A DNA stretch of 64,000 nt, taken from contig CAIIXF020000007.1 of NCBI GenBank assembly GCA_903813345.2, forward strand, positions 19,829,564 through 19,893,563, written 5' to 3'. This document shows, one piece after another, positions 61,101-64,000 of this stretch (position 1 is its first letter; each line of letters begins with the position of its first letter). The stretch is from Owenia fusiformis. Lineage: Eukaryota > Annelida > Polychaeta > Sabellida > Oweniidae. The notes beneath the pieces were generated by a model. That model was given only the letters and a program-made list of their open reading frames with translations, was not told the DNA's origin and made no database searches. The position numbers and the translations under genes are program-made.

Positions 61101-63197
61101 AGATTATCAACCAATCGTTTTTGATACGACAAAAGAGGTGAAGTTGAAATTTGCTTTGGACTATGAGGCAACTATTGGAGGAAAAGAGAAGTTCTTTATA
61201 GGAGCAATGTGGAACCATTTCATGCCGATTTATTACACAAATGGAACATTTGTAGATTGGAGTGTGGAAGAGGGTATGTTTTCAAATACTTATTAATCAT
61301 TATCAAACCATGTTTGATTATAATTATATTGTTTGCCATTGATTTTCAAAGAGGAAATAACTCACATAAGGAAGTGAAGATTATGACAAATTGAAGGAAA
61401 CAAGTCAATACAATTTTTTTTTTATTATTCTTTATTCAATTTAAGTACATACAAATTACACATGTAGTGACTGCCGAAGTTGAAAAACATTGGTGGCAGT
61501 TTTATTTCCATTTTTCCCACACAATCTAGGAGTATAAATGTTTGATAGATGTAAGGGGCAAAGTCAATACAATTCATGGTGGAAACAAAACAAATACTGG
61601 TAGATGATAACAGAATATATCTTTCCTGAATGTACAAACTTTGTTTTTGATTCAGGGAGCATTGTGTTGATATTTAATGTGCAAGGAATTGGAGCGGAGA
61701 TGGATAACACCATATTGTCAGGAATCTACTCTGAAGTACGGAATGGATTGGATGTAACCTTTGATGGAGATGTCTTAACTGCCAGTAGCTCTATGTCTGT
61801 TGATGGAGCATCATTCACTGGAGGAGATCAACCTGTAAGTGATTCAATTTTTCCCACACATTCTAGGAGTATAAATGTTTGATAGATGTAAGGGGCAAAG
61901 TCATTTTAGTTTTAATGAACATAGTTCTATCCAGGGAGATAGATACATAATGGGAACATGTTATTTTAATATCAACTAACTTAACATGAAGAATGTGTGT
62001 ACACACACACTATGTCATCATCATGGCCATTGCTGGGTTATTTTGGGAGGGGGTTATGCAGGGTTTCTTCATGACAATAGTAATTAAACACATTTTGAAA
62101 ATTGGTGTAGGTTGATCAATGTACTTGGAGTACACAAATCTAATTGTAAAACTAATCAAACTATAACAAGCATAATTTTGGAAAGATCTCTAATTTTTAA
62201 TTTACCTTGATATGCAACTTTTAATACACATTTTAATGGAAGAGATTGAGAGACTTGATGCAAGACAATTTTGATTTCTTCTATATGAAGTGTAAAAGTC
62301 ATCAATATGAATGAAATGTCCCATAGCCTTGTGATCTTGGATTTTGATAATGGTTCCTAAATGGTGAGGAAGGGGCAATTAGACATTGTTTTTTTTACAC
62401 GTCAGATCTCATTGACTAATTGCTTTGCGAATGGATGTTGACTCTTTGAATTGCCTATGGAGTTCAAGACTGGATTTGGTCTATCCTACATCATTTTTCT
62501 TTTATGAGTACTAGTTTCTACAACCATTTTGAGATACTATTATGAGATTGCTTTAATGTTCCTGGGTGTCCTGAATTGTGATATTGGCTCTTGATTTGAG
62601 GGGGGAAGGAGAGTGTCAAAAAGTATTTCTTGTCACATTATATGATGGTTTTGGAATATATAGGGTCTACTTTTGATATGACAGATTTTCACTTTGGGTT
62701 TGCTTTTCTGGCTAGGTTTCTTTACAGTTTTTGGTTCTCTCTCTTTGGCACTTATGCCTCTATACTTGTATGTACTCTTTGATGTTTCATTTTCTTGCTC
62801 TGTTTTGTAACACTTTTTTATAATTATTTTCCTTTTGGCACTTTTTCAAAGTACCCATTTTATCAAAATAGCATAGCATTTCCTTTAGAAATATTGTTGG
62901 TATAATTTACTGGTACTAAATTCACATGACAAATACTCAAAGAACATTTATAATGAAAATCATTTAATACAACACATTTTTGATCGCCCATTTGCTAATT
63001 TGTAACTTTTTAAATATCTAATAATATGGTTAAAATTGAATTGATTGACTTCTTTATGATTCTTTGTTTTGTGTAGGTTGCTGCAACTGAGTCACCTGTT
63101 ACATTGATTATCATCATTGTTGTTGTGAGTGTGGTCATCATAGTGATCATCGTTGTCATAATTGTCTTTCTGAAGAAATTGAAGAGCAGAAAAACAA
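13065..63197 (+). CDS. fibrocystin-L (PKHD1L1)-like giant type I membrane protein with N-terminal CAP domain
   Basis: Fifty-eight exons traced by GT-AG sites (one GC-AG) with consistent phases; about 14,083 coding nt, about 4,690 residues, slightly longer than vertebrate PKHD1L1 (about 4,240). Order with approximate residues: signal peptide 1-19; CAP 20-171; IPT1-3 172-470; PA14 480-690; conserved family-specific region to 1200; IPT4-7 1203-1535; cupredoxin-like 1536-1658; Thr-rich 1659-1740; IPT8-14 1770-2392; G8 2393-2515; beta-helix to 3192; second G8 3193-3453; beta-helix to 3960; C-terminal ectodomain to 4654; transmembrane helix 4663-4684. From PKHD1L1 onward domain order and many motifs follow the vertebrate protein, a stereocilia-coat and lymphocyte surface protein. 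The CAP domain is extra. Cell-surface location is predicted; function in this organism is unknown. The last exon may lie at or beyond the window edge. Exon coordinates are in the module entries. Confidence 0.88.
13123..16034. other. first intron of the fibrocystin-L-like gene
   Basis: Apart from the candidate micro-exon at 15138, nothing recognisable was found. Frames at 14171-14822 and 15740-15979 are AT-rich and lack any domain. Confidence 0.55.
15138..15149 (+). CDS. candidate 12-nt micro-exon
   Basis: GGTAG|GGGTTTATTCAG|GTAATG: twelve bases between an AG and a good GT donor, phase 1 on both sides, adding four residues (G/V/Y/S) between signal peptide and CAP domain. It is compatible in frame but not required, since exon 1 joins to 16035 without it. 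A pyrimidine-rich TTTTGATTCCACTT tract precedes it. The alternative is chance. Confidence 0.25.
16035..17552 (+). CDS. exons 2-4: CAP/SCP domain
   Basis: Exons 16035-16269, 16473-16542, 17402-17552 total 456 nt (152 codons), phase 1 at both outer borders. The peptide is a clear CAP (SCP/TAPS, CRISP/GAPR-1-like) domain: RHNELRVEH near the start, repeated A-Q-x-Y-A-Q-D-L helix, FGENLY, then CRAATQAWYDEI, TGHFTQVIWKGT and a terminal VVVCQYKSPGNVKG. The two His (HNELR, TGHFTQ) and two Glu (GENLY, YDEI) of the CAP cavity are all present. CAP proteins are secreted and bind lipids or metal; no catalytic role is assured. Read-through of the last donor (A|GTTAGT) meets TAG at once, so an unspliced transcript would encode a stand-alone secreted CAP protein ending at 17556. 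Confidence 0.85.
16877..17167. mobile_element. GC-rich hAT-like MITE in the CAP intron
   Basis: Ends CACTGGCGGAT and ATCCGCCCCTG are imperfect inverted repeats, flanked by a direct CTATT (16872-16876, 17168-17172). The interior is unusually G/C-homopolymeric (runs of G and C, GGCCC and TTGGGCC) against an AT-rich background. No frame of note; the reading frames at 16758-17224 cross it by chance. Confidence 0.65.
18074..20515 (+). CDS. exons 5-9: IPT domains 1 and 2
   Basis: Exons 18074-18148, 18702-18843, 19037-19203, 19863-20028, 20310-20515. IPT1 begins VHYMTPHIGGLNGETRITIF and continues through a fibrocystin-L-type loop (NQFNF, SYPCRIHKDGS, QCYTQAMPHGFY). IPT2 begins LIDRLTPRSGPPGT and includes DIKRVYFGGQKCEL and HGLFLDD. 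Exon 9 ends SNNKIAMFQTYA, a motif I recall at the same place in vertebrate PKHD1L1. IPT/TIG domains are Ig-like beta folds of cell-surface receptors and transcription factors; here they are extracellular. The acceptor of exon 8 is the last of seven tandem copies. Confidence 0.88.
18318..18530 (+). repeat. tRNA-derived SINE-like repeat
   Basis: GTCGAGTTGGCCGAGAGGGC (A-box-like, 18321-18340) and GGTTGCGAGTTCGAG (B-box-like, 18389-18403) have the layout of a tRNA-Leu/Ser head. The ends do not pair as an acceptor stem, and an AT-rich tail with ATAAAAAATGAATAAAAAAG follows. It is therefore a SINE or tRNA pseudogene in an intron. Confidence 0.6.
19527..19897 (+). repeat. 7 x 53-bp minisatellite across a 3' splice site
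   Basis: Seven near-identical 53-bp units start at 19527, 19580, 19633, 19686, 19739, 19792 and 19845. Each contains the end of the intron (TTATTTTTCACATCTAG) plus the first 36 coding bases of exon 8 (GCACCATTGTTGATATG...). Only the seventh continues into the rest of exon 8. Using any earlier AG reads in frame into the TAG of the next unit's splice site, so only the last copy is productive. Confidence 0.95.
21041..23788 (+). CDS. exons 10-14: IPT domain 3 and PA14 domain
   Basis: Exons 21041-21151, 21306-21658, 21839-21927, 22900-23059, 23677-23788. IPT3 starts EVIGVTPSTGSLAGGTKITI with a cysteine pair (VPCMVEN, IVCITGSEP). The PA14 part follows: RGMYREIFNHA, a YWSENKRNGFN segment, AYFVPTVDGEYMFYVKSDD (core PA14 motif with the S-D-D that in carbohydrate-binding PA14 domains contacts ligand), LKAGKKYYLEAVQYEG. 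PA14 domains commonly bind glycans. Exon 14 gives NEVQIVTVKSLVGAIRLG, linking to the conserved fibrocystin-L region. Confidence 0.87.
23943..30162 (+). CDS. exons 15-24: conserved fibrocystin-L-specific ectodomain
   Basis: Exons 23943-24089, 25397-25554, 26759-26980, 27137-27273, 27655-27839, 28444-28595, 28906-29059, 29489-29640, 29762-29884, 30057-30162. No named Pfam-type domain is obvious, but many landmarks follow vertebrate PKHD1L1 in order: CPADIGN after a helix, APYCGKTSLKNP, LCFAYRGAWNNYIKIYY, a GDQPEIQ turn, DGGVFLDPVGGDWLRT, and IPTKCSGDCSFVYSEA before IPT4. Exon 19 ends GAAG|GCAAGC, a GC-AG intron; the next acceptor at 28443 restores the frame. Exon 24 starts IPT4 with VTAISPTEG. 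Confidence 0.82.
25225..25372. repeat. degenerate minisatellite TTTCCCACATAGTTT
   Basis: Four to five degenerate units of about 35 bp (ATTTCCCACATAGTTTCTATG type) directly before the exon at 25397. It stays within the intron and does not include exon sequence. Confidence 0.6.
25805..26159. mobile_element. fold-back mariner-type MITE
   Basis: Terminal inverted repeats CAGGGTGTTAAAAAAAACG (left) and, inverted, CAGGATGTTAAAAAAAACG (right), with TA on both sides (25803-25804, 26160-26161). The inversion extends inward past AAGAAATCGCTAT and again at GAAAGAAAGAAGAGACTGTG, so most of the 355 bp folds back on itself. No transposase. It lies in the intron before exon 17. Confidence 0.75.
26459..26666. 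mobile_element. hAT-like MITE with internal AGGTGGGTGC repeats
   Basis: CAGTGATC at the left and GATCACTG at the right are exact inverted ends, flanked by direct TTCAG (26454-26458, 26667-26671). Inside, AAGTGGGTGCAAA/AGGTGGGTGCAAG occurs repeatedly and ends in GGTGGGTGCTGCACCCACTT, a palindrome. The 208-bp element lies just upstream of exon 17. Confidence 0.6.
28235..28290. repeat. (AAAC)n/(CAAA)n simple repeat
   Basis: A run of CAAACAAACAAACAGGCAAG-type tetranucleotides in the GC-AG intron. It creates the N-terminus of an artefactual open frame at 28221 that happens to run into true exon 20. Confidence 0.85.
30460..32474 (+). CDS. exons 25-30: IPT domains 4 to 7
   Basis: Exons 30460-30612, 30948-31070, 31289-31413, 31578-31710, 31912-32107, 32230-32474; all with good GT-AG sites. 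Starts of IPT5-7 are ITDISPTSGSLAGGTVLSI, ISSISSHIGSVVGGETIAI and VNEISPLVGSLNGGTKITI. Each IPT is split by one intron just after its opening G-G-x-T turn, a constant phase-1 position that marks serial duplication of a two-exon unit. IPT6 (VAGVAVTIESWND) lacks the usual cysteine pair. Confidence 0.87.
32599..33425 (+). CDS. exons 31-32: cupredoxin-like segment
   Basis: Exons 32599-32787 and 33246-33425. The frame gives a GDSIHWSWKAP strand near the start and FNTPGIYYYWSDFVDAQ near the end, the spacing typical of a cupredoxin-like beta-sandwich (G-D-x-V-x-W ... P-G-x-Y-Y). No copper-ligand set is evident, so metal binding is doubtful. Vertebrate PKHD1L1 has the same kind of segment between IPT domains. 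The assignment is by pattern only. Confidence 0.7.
33651..33896 (+). CDS. exon 33: Thr-rich mucin-like linker
   Basis: A single 246-nt exon, phase 1-1, encoding 82 residues dominated by Thr with Glu, Ala and Ser (repeats of STT, TTAA, EVTTA). There are N-x-T/S sites (NNTS, NATT, NTTN, NDTT). Such stretches are usually heavily O-glycosylated, extended stalks. It has no counterpart I remember in vertebrate PKHD1L1. Being symmetric it can be skipped without a frameshift. Confidence 0.82.
34191..37329 (+). CDS. exons 34-37: furin-type site and IPT domains 8 to 13, start of 14
   Basis: Exons 34191-34397, 34798-35690, 36323-36848, 37158-37329. Exon 34 opens with AQILVLGHSRRKRSIC: RRKR|S (34217-34228) is a proprotein-convertase consensus directly after the Thr-rich linker. 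IPT8 starts ATISGISPNSGTS; exon 35 (893 nt) holds the rest of IPT8, IPT9 (VSSVSPSVGSTSGG), IPT10 (VTDVSPTIVSG) and the start of IPT11 (IYSVSPTEGSINGG); exon 36 holds IPT12 (VDSVSPTSGGTGD) and the start of IPT13 (ADSISPSTGSFGGG); exon 37 starts IPT14 (VTSVSPDRGGTGGG). Exon fusion in 35 and 36 contrasts with the split layout of IPT4-7. Confidence 0.87.
37440..42012 (+). repeat. about 30 x 151/152-bp satellite across the IPT14 3' splice site
   Basis: Thirty units, TCATTTTGTTTATACAG junctions spaced 151 or 152 bp from about 37498 to 41894. Each unit has about 60 bp of intron end (GCCACAACTGCTCAAATAAA ... TATACAG) plus about 90 bp of coding start of the IPT14 second exon (S-T-N-S/G-D-V-N-V-T-I-A-G-T-V-C). 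Two unit types differ by one C (ATTCAGCCAATAG versus ATTCAGCAATAG). Read-through from any of the first 29 acceptors meets a stop; only the thirtieth copy joins unique exon sequence and the donor at 42071. Confidence 0.95.
41914..42070 (+). CDS. exon 38: second half of IPT14 (last unit of the array)
   Basis: Acceptor TTTATACAG ends at 41913, donor GTAAGT starts at 42071; 157 nt, phase 2 in and 0 out, exactly completing the GG left by exon 37 (donor at 37330). Peptide: STNGDVNVTIAGTVCMVTS then QCITGVHSPAIQTKVRVEIG, the C-terminal half of an IPT domain with its cysteine pair. The first 100 bases are repeat-unit sequence; the remainder is unique. Confidence 0.88.
42235..44059 (+). CDS. exons 39-41: first G8 domain
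   Basis: Exons 42235-42391, 43590-43672, 43930-44059. YSWGGNLPPVAGDFVVVPDS then LLIDTDTPILSFLLI, GGTVIFDDSRDIHLQAENI and GGSLQIGSVDNPYQHKAGI form a G8 domain (eight conserved glycines, five beta pairs), ending TLHGHPRSPEYPIYGTKALA. G8 domains occur in PKHD1L1, CEMIP and TMEM2; the latter two are linked to hyaluronan turnover, which is not shown for PKHD1L1. The intron between the first two exons contains a degraded LINE. Confidence 0.88.
42590..43400 (+). mobile_element. degraded LINE fragment in the G8 intron
   Basis: Frame-shifted pieces match the C-terminal part of the LINE at 50420-53573: a HITELIKRTNKLLNPLK stretch followed by GKHLE near 42670-42770, then SLNKVRCDLIFHSQLYAHNF and VPSPKCKCG at about 43270-43370, against RLRVDLYLKSQLFAHNF and VPSPECACG in the intact copy. 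Several stops and shifts break the frame. It has the opposite orientation to the intact copy. Confidence 0.75.
44263..46666 (+). CDS. exons 42-44: first parallel beta-helix region
   Basis: Exons 44263-44631, 44866-46358 (1,493 nt, the largest exon) and 46498-46666. After TWSHLASTATAGSSSITLND and a GDEIVIATTGGHMSQREN segment comes a long right-handed beta-helix with PbH1-type rungs: YVKGCAIHETFNRAINVHGS, LQIENNVVYNVMGGALFLED, GNVFDHNLVVF, WYRMHKHPDGPS, FKDNTVHSQGWFGIWIF. These blocks are among the most conserved in PKHD1L1 and the related TMEM2/CEMIP. The exon ends LTHPFGWMVSLVSGYQYD and then TNLTYNGKFYGLT. Confidence 0.9.
47486..49486 (+). CDS. exons 45-47: second G8 domain with a dibasic cluster
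   Basis: Exons 47486-47743, 48822-49097, 49238-49486. PAEFDVWSDGAYW leads into the second G8: LPVDGDDVEIRGGTWVVVDI, INRLTIKGALEF, IFIVRGRLIIGWPEKPY, then GVFGGLDLWG. The loop before the first strand carries GGGRRKKRSLP (47689-47706), a consensus proprotein-convertase site inside the domain edge; upstream KSQSKRS is a weaker one. The tail (TAGTNQISLKDAVDWVAGEE) starts the next beta-helix lead-in, mirroring the first G8 module. Confidence 0.87.
47850..48770. repeat. cluster of fold-back repeats in intron 45
   Basis: At least three hairpin units: arms GTTATGTCACTATGACGTGA (47856 on) with their inverse at about 47925-47953; a related pair at 48026-48140; and another at 48377-48496. Between them a direct repeat (TTCCATACAAATGCTTCGCT then AGGTATGTAATAC) occurs about three times (48345, 48665, 48730). 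Related to the doubled element at 59383-60241 only in style, not clearly in sequence. Confidence 0.75.
50224..57784 (+). CDS. exons 48-53: second parallel beta-helix region
   Basis: Exons 50224-50391, 54928-55161, 56071-56283, 56437-56943, 57079-57244, 57552-57784. Landmarks in family order: AAEVGLLSRNIKIIGDDY, ESFGARILVGFFSQ, ARISNVEFYRSGQEGYTEDY, IRNNAFHHGFSPAIGVFG, then LVTLMTWPGSYQDR, GVYIQQGINHVHISN, FTISDSLIVGTSDDF and NPSDCVDMECDAKKKALIDD. The beta-helix rungs are right-handed PbH1 type. A 4.5-kb intron (50392-54927) holds an antisense LINE and a minisatellite. The donor of exon 49 at 55162 is the first of a tandem array of donors. Confidence 0.88.
50628..53534 (-). CDS. LINE ORF2 protein (partial endonuclease, reverse transcriptase)
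   Basis: 968 codons without a stop. RT palm motif YADDTS lies at about residue 570, preceded by the fingers motif and followed by a thumb-like LGIILDQKLTFKEHINELIK segment. The apparent start codon lies inside a short palindrome at the truncated 5' end, so it is probably not the native start. The final Cys/His motif (CACGHRSETPKHFFLQC) is typical of LINE ORF2 termini. Confidence 0.88.
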   Translation of the reverse strand: MIELSSIFFTSQINKDYRESNKNSITKYSMTQLNLNSFWWSDDKTDNPGLNLQNLTSDLNIIQLIDEPTRIRKREELITKSCIDLVFTDEINVISHFKVMAPIGNSDHCSILTNLRVNILKEPPTKKTIWKYDHMDSNDLNDRIISFNWDEILLLDDVDIATERFSNSLFDIFKNCIPNFEINHKSTDQPWFSPNIKKEINIRDRLHHKFKRSNNPDFFTKFKTQSDKVVKLIKEAKQSYIENTCDNISILNSNSSDYWVLLKKLLGKSFDTSLPFLHLENPKLSAGTSIEKAELFLKFFTQKNHINIVHPEVLPEFPTLCNNNLCSIQTSEEEVLKLLKDLDLSKGGGSDGITNRMLFYSANSLASPLSLLFNKILNSHSFPKVWKEGIIIPLHKKKDKSNIENYRPITILNSMSKILEKVLYNRIFNHMSQNNLFYDLQSGFLPLHNTTSQLAYIIHCIHEELNNGNNVRTIFLDLASAFDVVPHHLLLHKISAYGIKDDLLLLLKSYLSGRQVKVKINEKLSNLSEPNFLNAGVPQGSILGPLMFLIYINDLPTNLKSKTFIYADDTSIFSPYPKDQPQNCLDLQQDLNKIYNWAQTWQMNFKASKSVDLTFTSPTTVIQNEPILFLGTNPIDKQNTHKHLGIILDQKLTFKEHINELIKQSQALLNPFKRLTHVLRSKHLETIYNAFILSRIDYGDILYSSAPELSLMKLNRLQYNAACLITGALHGSSTEKVLDILNWTKLPDRRKSHLCTFLFKSRHNLIAPYVSQVFNGCRNIPTRTLRAFREYNIPLDISKRFEKSTFYAAIETWNTLPDDIRNCERISIFKRRIKAHFENFNGTNFITYSNVKRKNEVSFNRLRVDLYLKSQLFAHNFNNVPSPECACGHRSETPKHFFLQCPLYMNPRCQLLRDLHMADCLSAFLDCNSSDKIDMLLFGHPDFDHNTNILIIKASVSFLQSTKDLLDP
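53532..53568. repeat. palindrome at the LINE 5' end
   Basis: CATGGGCTTTCAACTAG and CTAATTGAAAGCCCATG pair at 16 of 17 positions around a 3-nt loop (AAA). It lies exactly where the LINE is truncated, suggesting a local snap-back event during insertion. Confidence 0.8.
53795..54900. repeat. minisatellite rich in TGACCT/AGGTCA half-sites
   Basis: Seven units of about 125-150 bp, marked by ATCTACATGTTCTCAGAA at about 53991, 54117, 54251, 54400, 54535, 54669 and 54800. Each has TTTGACCTTCAATGACCTTC and TCAAGGTCAAAAAGGTC. The array is bracketed by inverted GTCACCACC (53800-53835) and GGTGGTGACA (about 54874-54888) ends, so it may be the core of a transposable element. A GC-rich segment (GGCGTCCGGCGGTTGG) lies near its left end. 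Confidence 0.85.
55140..55585 (+). repeat. about 8 degenerate units across a 5' splice site
   Basis: The end of exon 49 and its donor (ACTGTTGGATCAG|GTAGGAATGA) recur downstream with 50-65 bp spacing: GGATCAGGTAGGAACGAG (about 55210), AGATCAGATAGAAATAAAG, GGATCAGGTAGCAATGAG (about 55318), GGATCAGGTAGAAATGAG (about 55373), GGATCAGATTGGAATGAG, TGATCAAGTAGGAATAAG and TGGTCAGATAGAAGTT. Each is followed by a TTGGTTGTCATGGCAATAT-type tail. Only the first copy ends the open exon; several others keep a GT donor. Confidence 0.85.
55625..55960 (+). repeat. tRNA-derived SINE
   Basis: TGTAGCTCAGCGGTAGCGCA (A box, 55631 on) and GGATTCGATCCCCGG (B box, 55675 on) form a tRNA-like head, followed by about 270 bp of body (GGGCTCCTTCAAGGAGGGG hairpin) and an ACAAAATACAATACAATAG tail. 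The head does not form a closed acceptor stem, so it is not a functional tRNA gene. Confidence 0.75.
58009..61834 (+). CDS. exons 54-57: C-terminal ectodomain with furin-type site
   Basis: Exons 58009-59129 (1,121 nt), 60272-60646, 60868-61273, 61656-61834. Landmarks include ESLDGDTETRRLSPVALLGD, LINGPADHGWCFGYTCQKR, TPQNLRFHLLNVDDTKTVRL and YRLDVYVGGVYFPP, as in PKHD1L1. A fold with FFGENLISNLAALLKIDPSK ends at SANSRKKRSIF (58719-58742); RKKR|S is a proprotein-convertase site, and vertebrate PKHD1L1 has, as I recall, a similar basic site here. Related fibrocystin (PKHD1) is known to be cleaved by a proprotein convertase. Exon 55 gives VGSFSNPWRVSASLKSGTGD and ADLAISHTGYGYQLEF, also family-like. 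The last exons are less conserved. Confidence 0.86.
59383..60241. repeat. tandem duplication of a 431-bp fold-back element
   Basis: Two copies at 59383-59813 and 59814-60241, about 98 percent alike by eye. Each has an outer inverted pair (TATTATATCACTATCTAGCT ... AGCTAGACAGTGATATAATA) and an inner hairpin whose arms begin AACAAATATTTCACTCTATT and end in the inverse (59671-59810 in copy 1). Several GATATC/ATATC and CCCGGG palindromes occur. The second copy ends about 30 bp before the acceptor of exon 55 but does not include the splice site. Confidence 0.85.
61835..63076. other. intron before the transmembrane exon
   Basis: Nothing recognised. A segment with TTTTTCCCACACATTCTAGG and GGGGCAAAGTCA around 61850-61905 repeats a similar one at about 61507-61570 in the previous intron, so a short dispersed duplication spans exon 57's flanks. 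Confidence 0.5.
63077..63197 (+). CDS. exon 58: transmembrane helix
   Basis: Acceptor TTGTGTAG ends at 63076, donor GTGAGT at 63198, phase 0 in and 1 out. VAATESPVTL is followed by 22 almost entirely Ile/Val residues and then a basic stop-transfer FLKKLKSRKT. This defines a type I single-pass protein with a cytoplasmic start rich in Lys/Arg. Confidence 0.85.
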
Positions 63198-64000
63198 GTG
63201 AGTATAGATGTCTCTGAGATTATTACAAGTTTAAATTGTCAGATTCACGCAAATGATTTTCAGAATTTCTGTGTACTACATATATATGATATTTGATGAT
63301 ACAGTGGTTTGAGATGATATTCATAAAATATGCTTTTATTGCATATAGGGTGTTACAAAAAATGCAACCCTCTCGTTTTCAAATAACTCTTACTTATGGT
63401 GGCAATTATGTTGTGCAAATCTAGGCATGCCTCTGAATTGGAAGCTAATTGCTCTTAATTGCAATATATCTGTTTTGGTCAATATTTTCCACATACACAC
63501 GTCAATTCATCATTATTTACTAAGTTTTACTAATATTAAAATTGGAAGAAAGGATACACTATTTACCATATATAGGACAGCAATCAGAACATGCCTCAAA
63601 AATGACAATGGCAGATATCGCAAATTTAGGAAATTTTGCGATAACATGCAACTTGTATATAACATGTATACATGTATTTTCAATGAATTCCCAAATTTCA
63701 TAATGCATTTTACATCCATGTATTGATGTTACTAGACTGTAAATGTAGATGTACATTTGGAAATGTATACGATTTATTGCATTTTATGTACGAGCACATG
63801 TTTATTAGATAACTTCACTATTTTTTATAGATTTGTGGGAGGTAGTATATTTGAGATCATGAATATTACATTTGGAGGTCAATTCCCCTATGCTTCCGAT
63901 CCTGCCTTCATAGATTTTAATAATGAATTACTTTATCTGAAATAATAATGATTAGGTAACTTGTATATAAATATGGTGATGTAACAAAATGTTATTATTC
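63198..64000. other. sequence after the transmembrane exon
   Basis: AT-rich, with a TAGGGTGTTACAAAAAATGC motif at about 63347 that resembles the end of the mariner-type MITEs elsewhere in the window. No domain or clear exon beyond the candidate at 63831. Confidence 0.45.
63831..63862 (+). CDS. possible last coding exon (short cytoplasmic tail)
   Basis: TTTTTTATAG ends at 63830; joining here from 63197 (phase 1) gives N-L-W-E-V-V-Y-L-R-S and TGA (63860-63862). Vertebrate PKHD1L1 also has a very short tail, so this is possible, but the site sits in AT-rich DNA without other support. Read-through of the preceding donor would instead end after TSEYRCL. The real tail may lie beyond the window. 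Confidence 0.25.

Overview
The window is animal nuclear DNA. It is AT-rich and intron-dense, with GT-AG exons, tRNA-derived SINE-like repeats, non-LTR retrotransposons, many short inverted-repeat elements and minisatellites. Gene content and repeats fit a (probably marine) invertebrate; I cannot name the species or phylum from the sequence. All recognised host genes are on the + strand.

Region 1 (1 to about 10.7 kb) holds the 3' half of a POC5-like centriolar protein gene: six exons from 379 to the stop at 10523, with a poly(A) signal at 10667. Its long intron (578-7901) contains a complete, intronless ankyrin-repeat/SOCS-box-like gene (3826-5043), fragments of a LINE, and nested inverted-repeat elements.

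Region 2 (10.5-13.1 kb) is intergenic: a degenerate minisatellite, a small mariner-type MITE and no supported gene.

Region 3 (13.1 kb to at least 63.2 kb) is one very large gene for a fibrocystin-L (PKHD1L1)-like type I membrane protein. I traced 58 exons by splice sites; every intron phase is consistent and the coding sum is about 14.08 kb (about 4,690 residues). The order is signal peptide, CAP/SCP domain, IPT 1-3, PA14, conserved fibrocystin-L region, IPT 4-7, cupredoxin-like segment, Thr-rich linker, furin-type site, IPT 8-14, G8, parallel beta-helix, second G8, second beta-helix, C-terminal ectodomain with a further furin-type site, one transmembrane helix. The true 3' end is unclear.

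The two most unusual signals are these. (i) A CAP domain sits between the signal peptide and the first IPT domain as a symmetric phase 1-1 cassette, which is not in the vertebrate protein as I know it. (ii) Several tandem arrays span splice junctions, so that the splice site and adjoining coding bases are copied many times: 7 x 53 bp at 19527-19897, about 30 x 151/152 bp at 37440-42012, and about 8 degenerate units at a 5' splice site at 55140-55585. A two-copy case lies in POC5 (8095-8663). In the three 3'-splice-site cases the open reading frame allows only the last copy to act as the productive acceptor.
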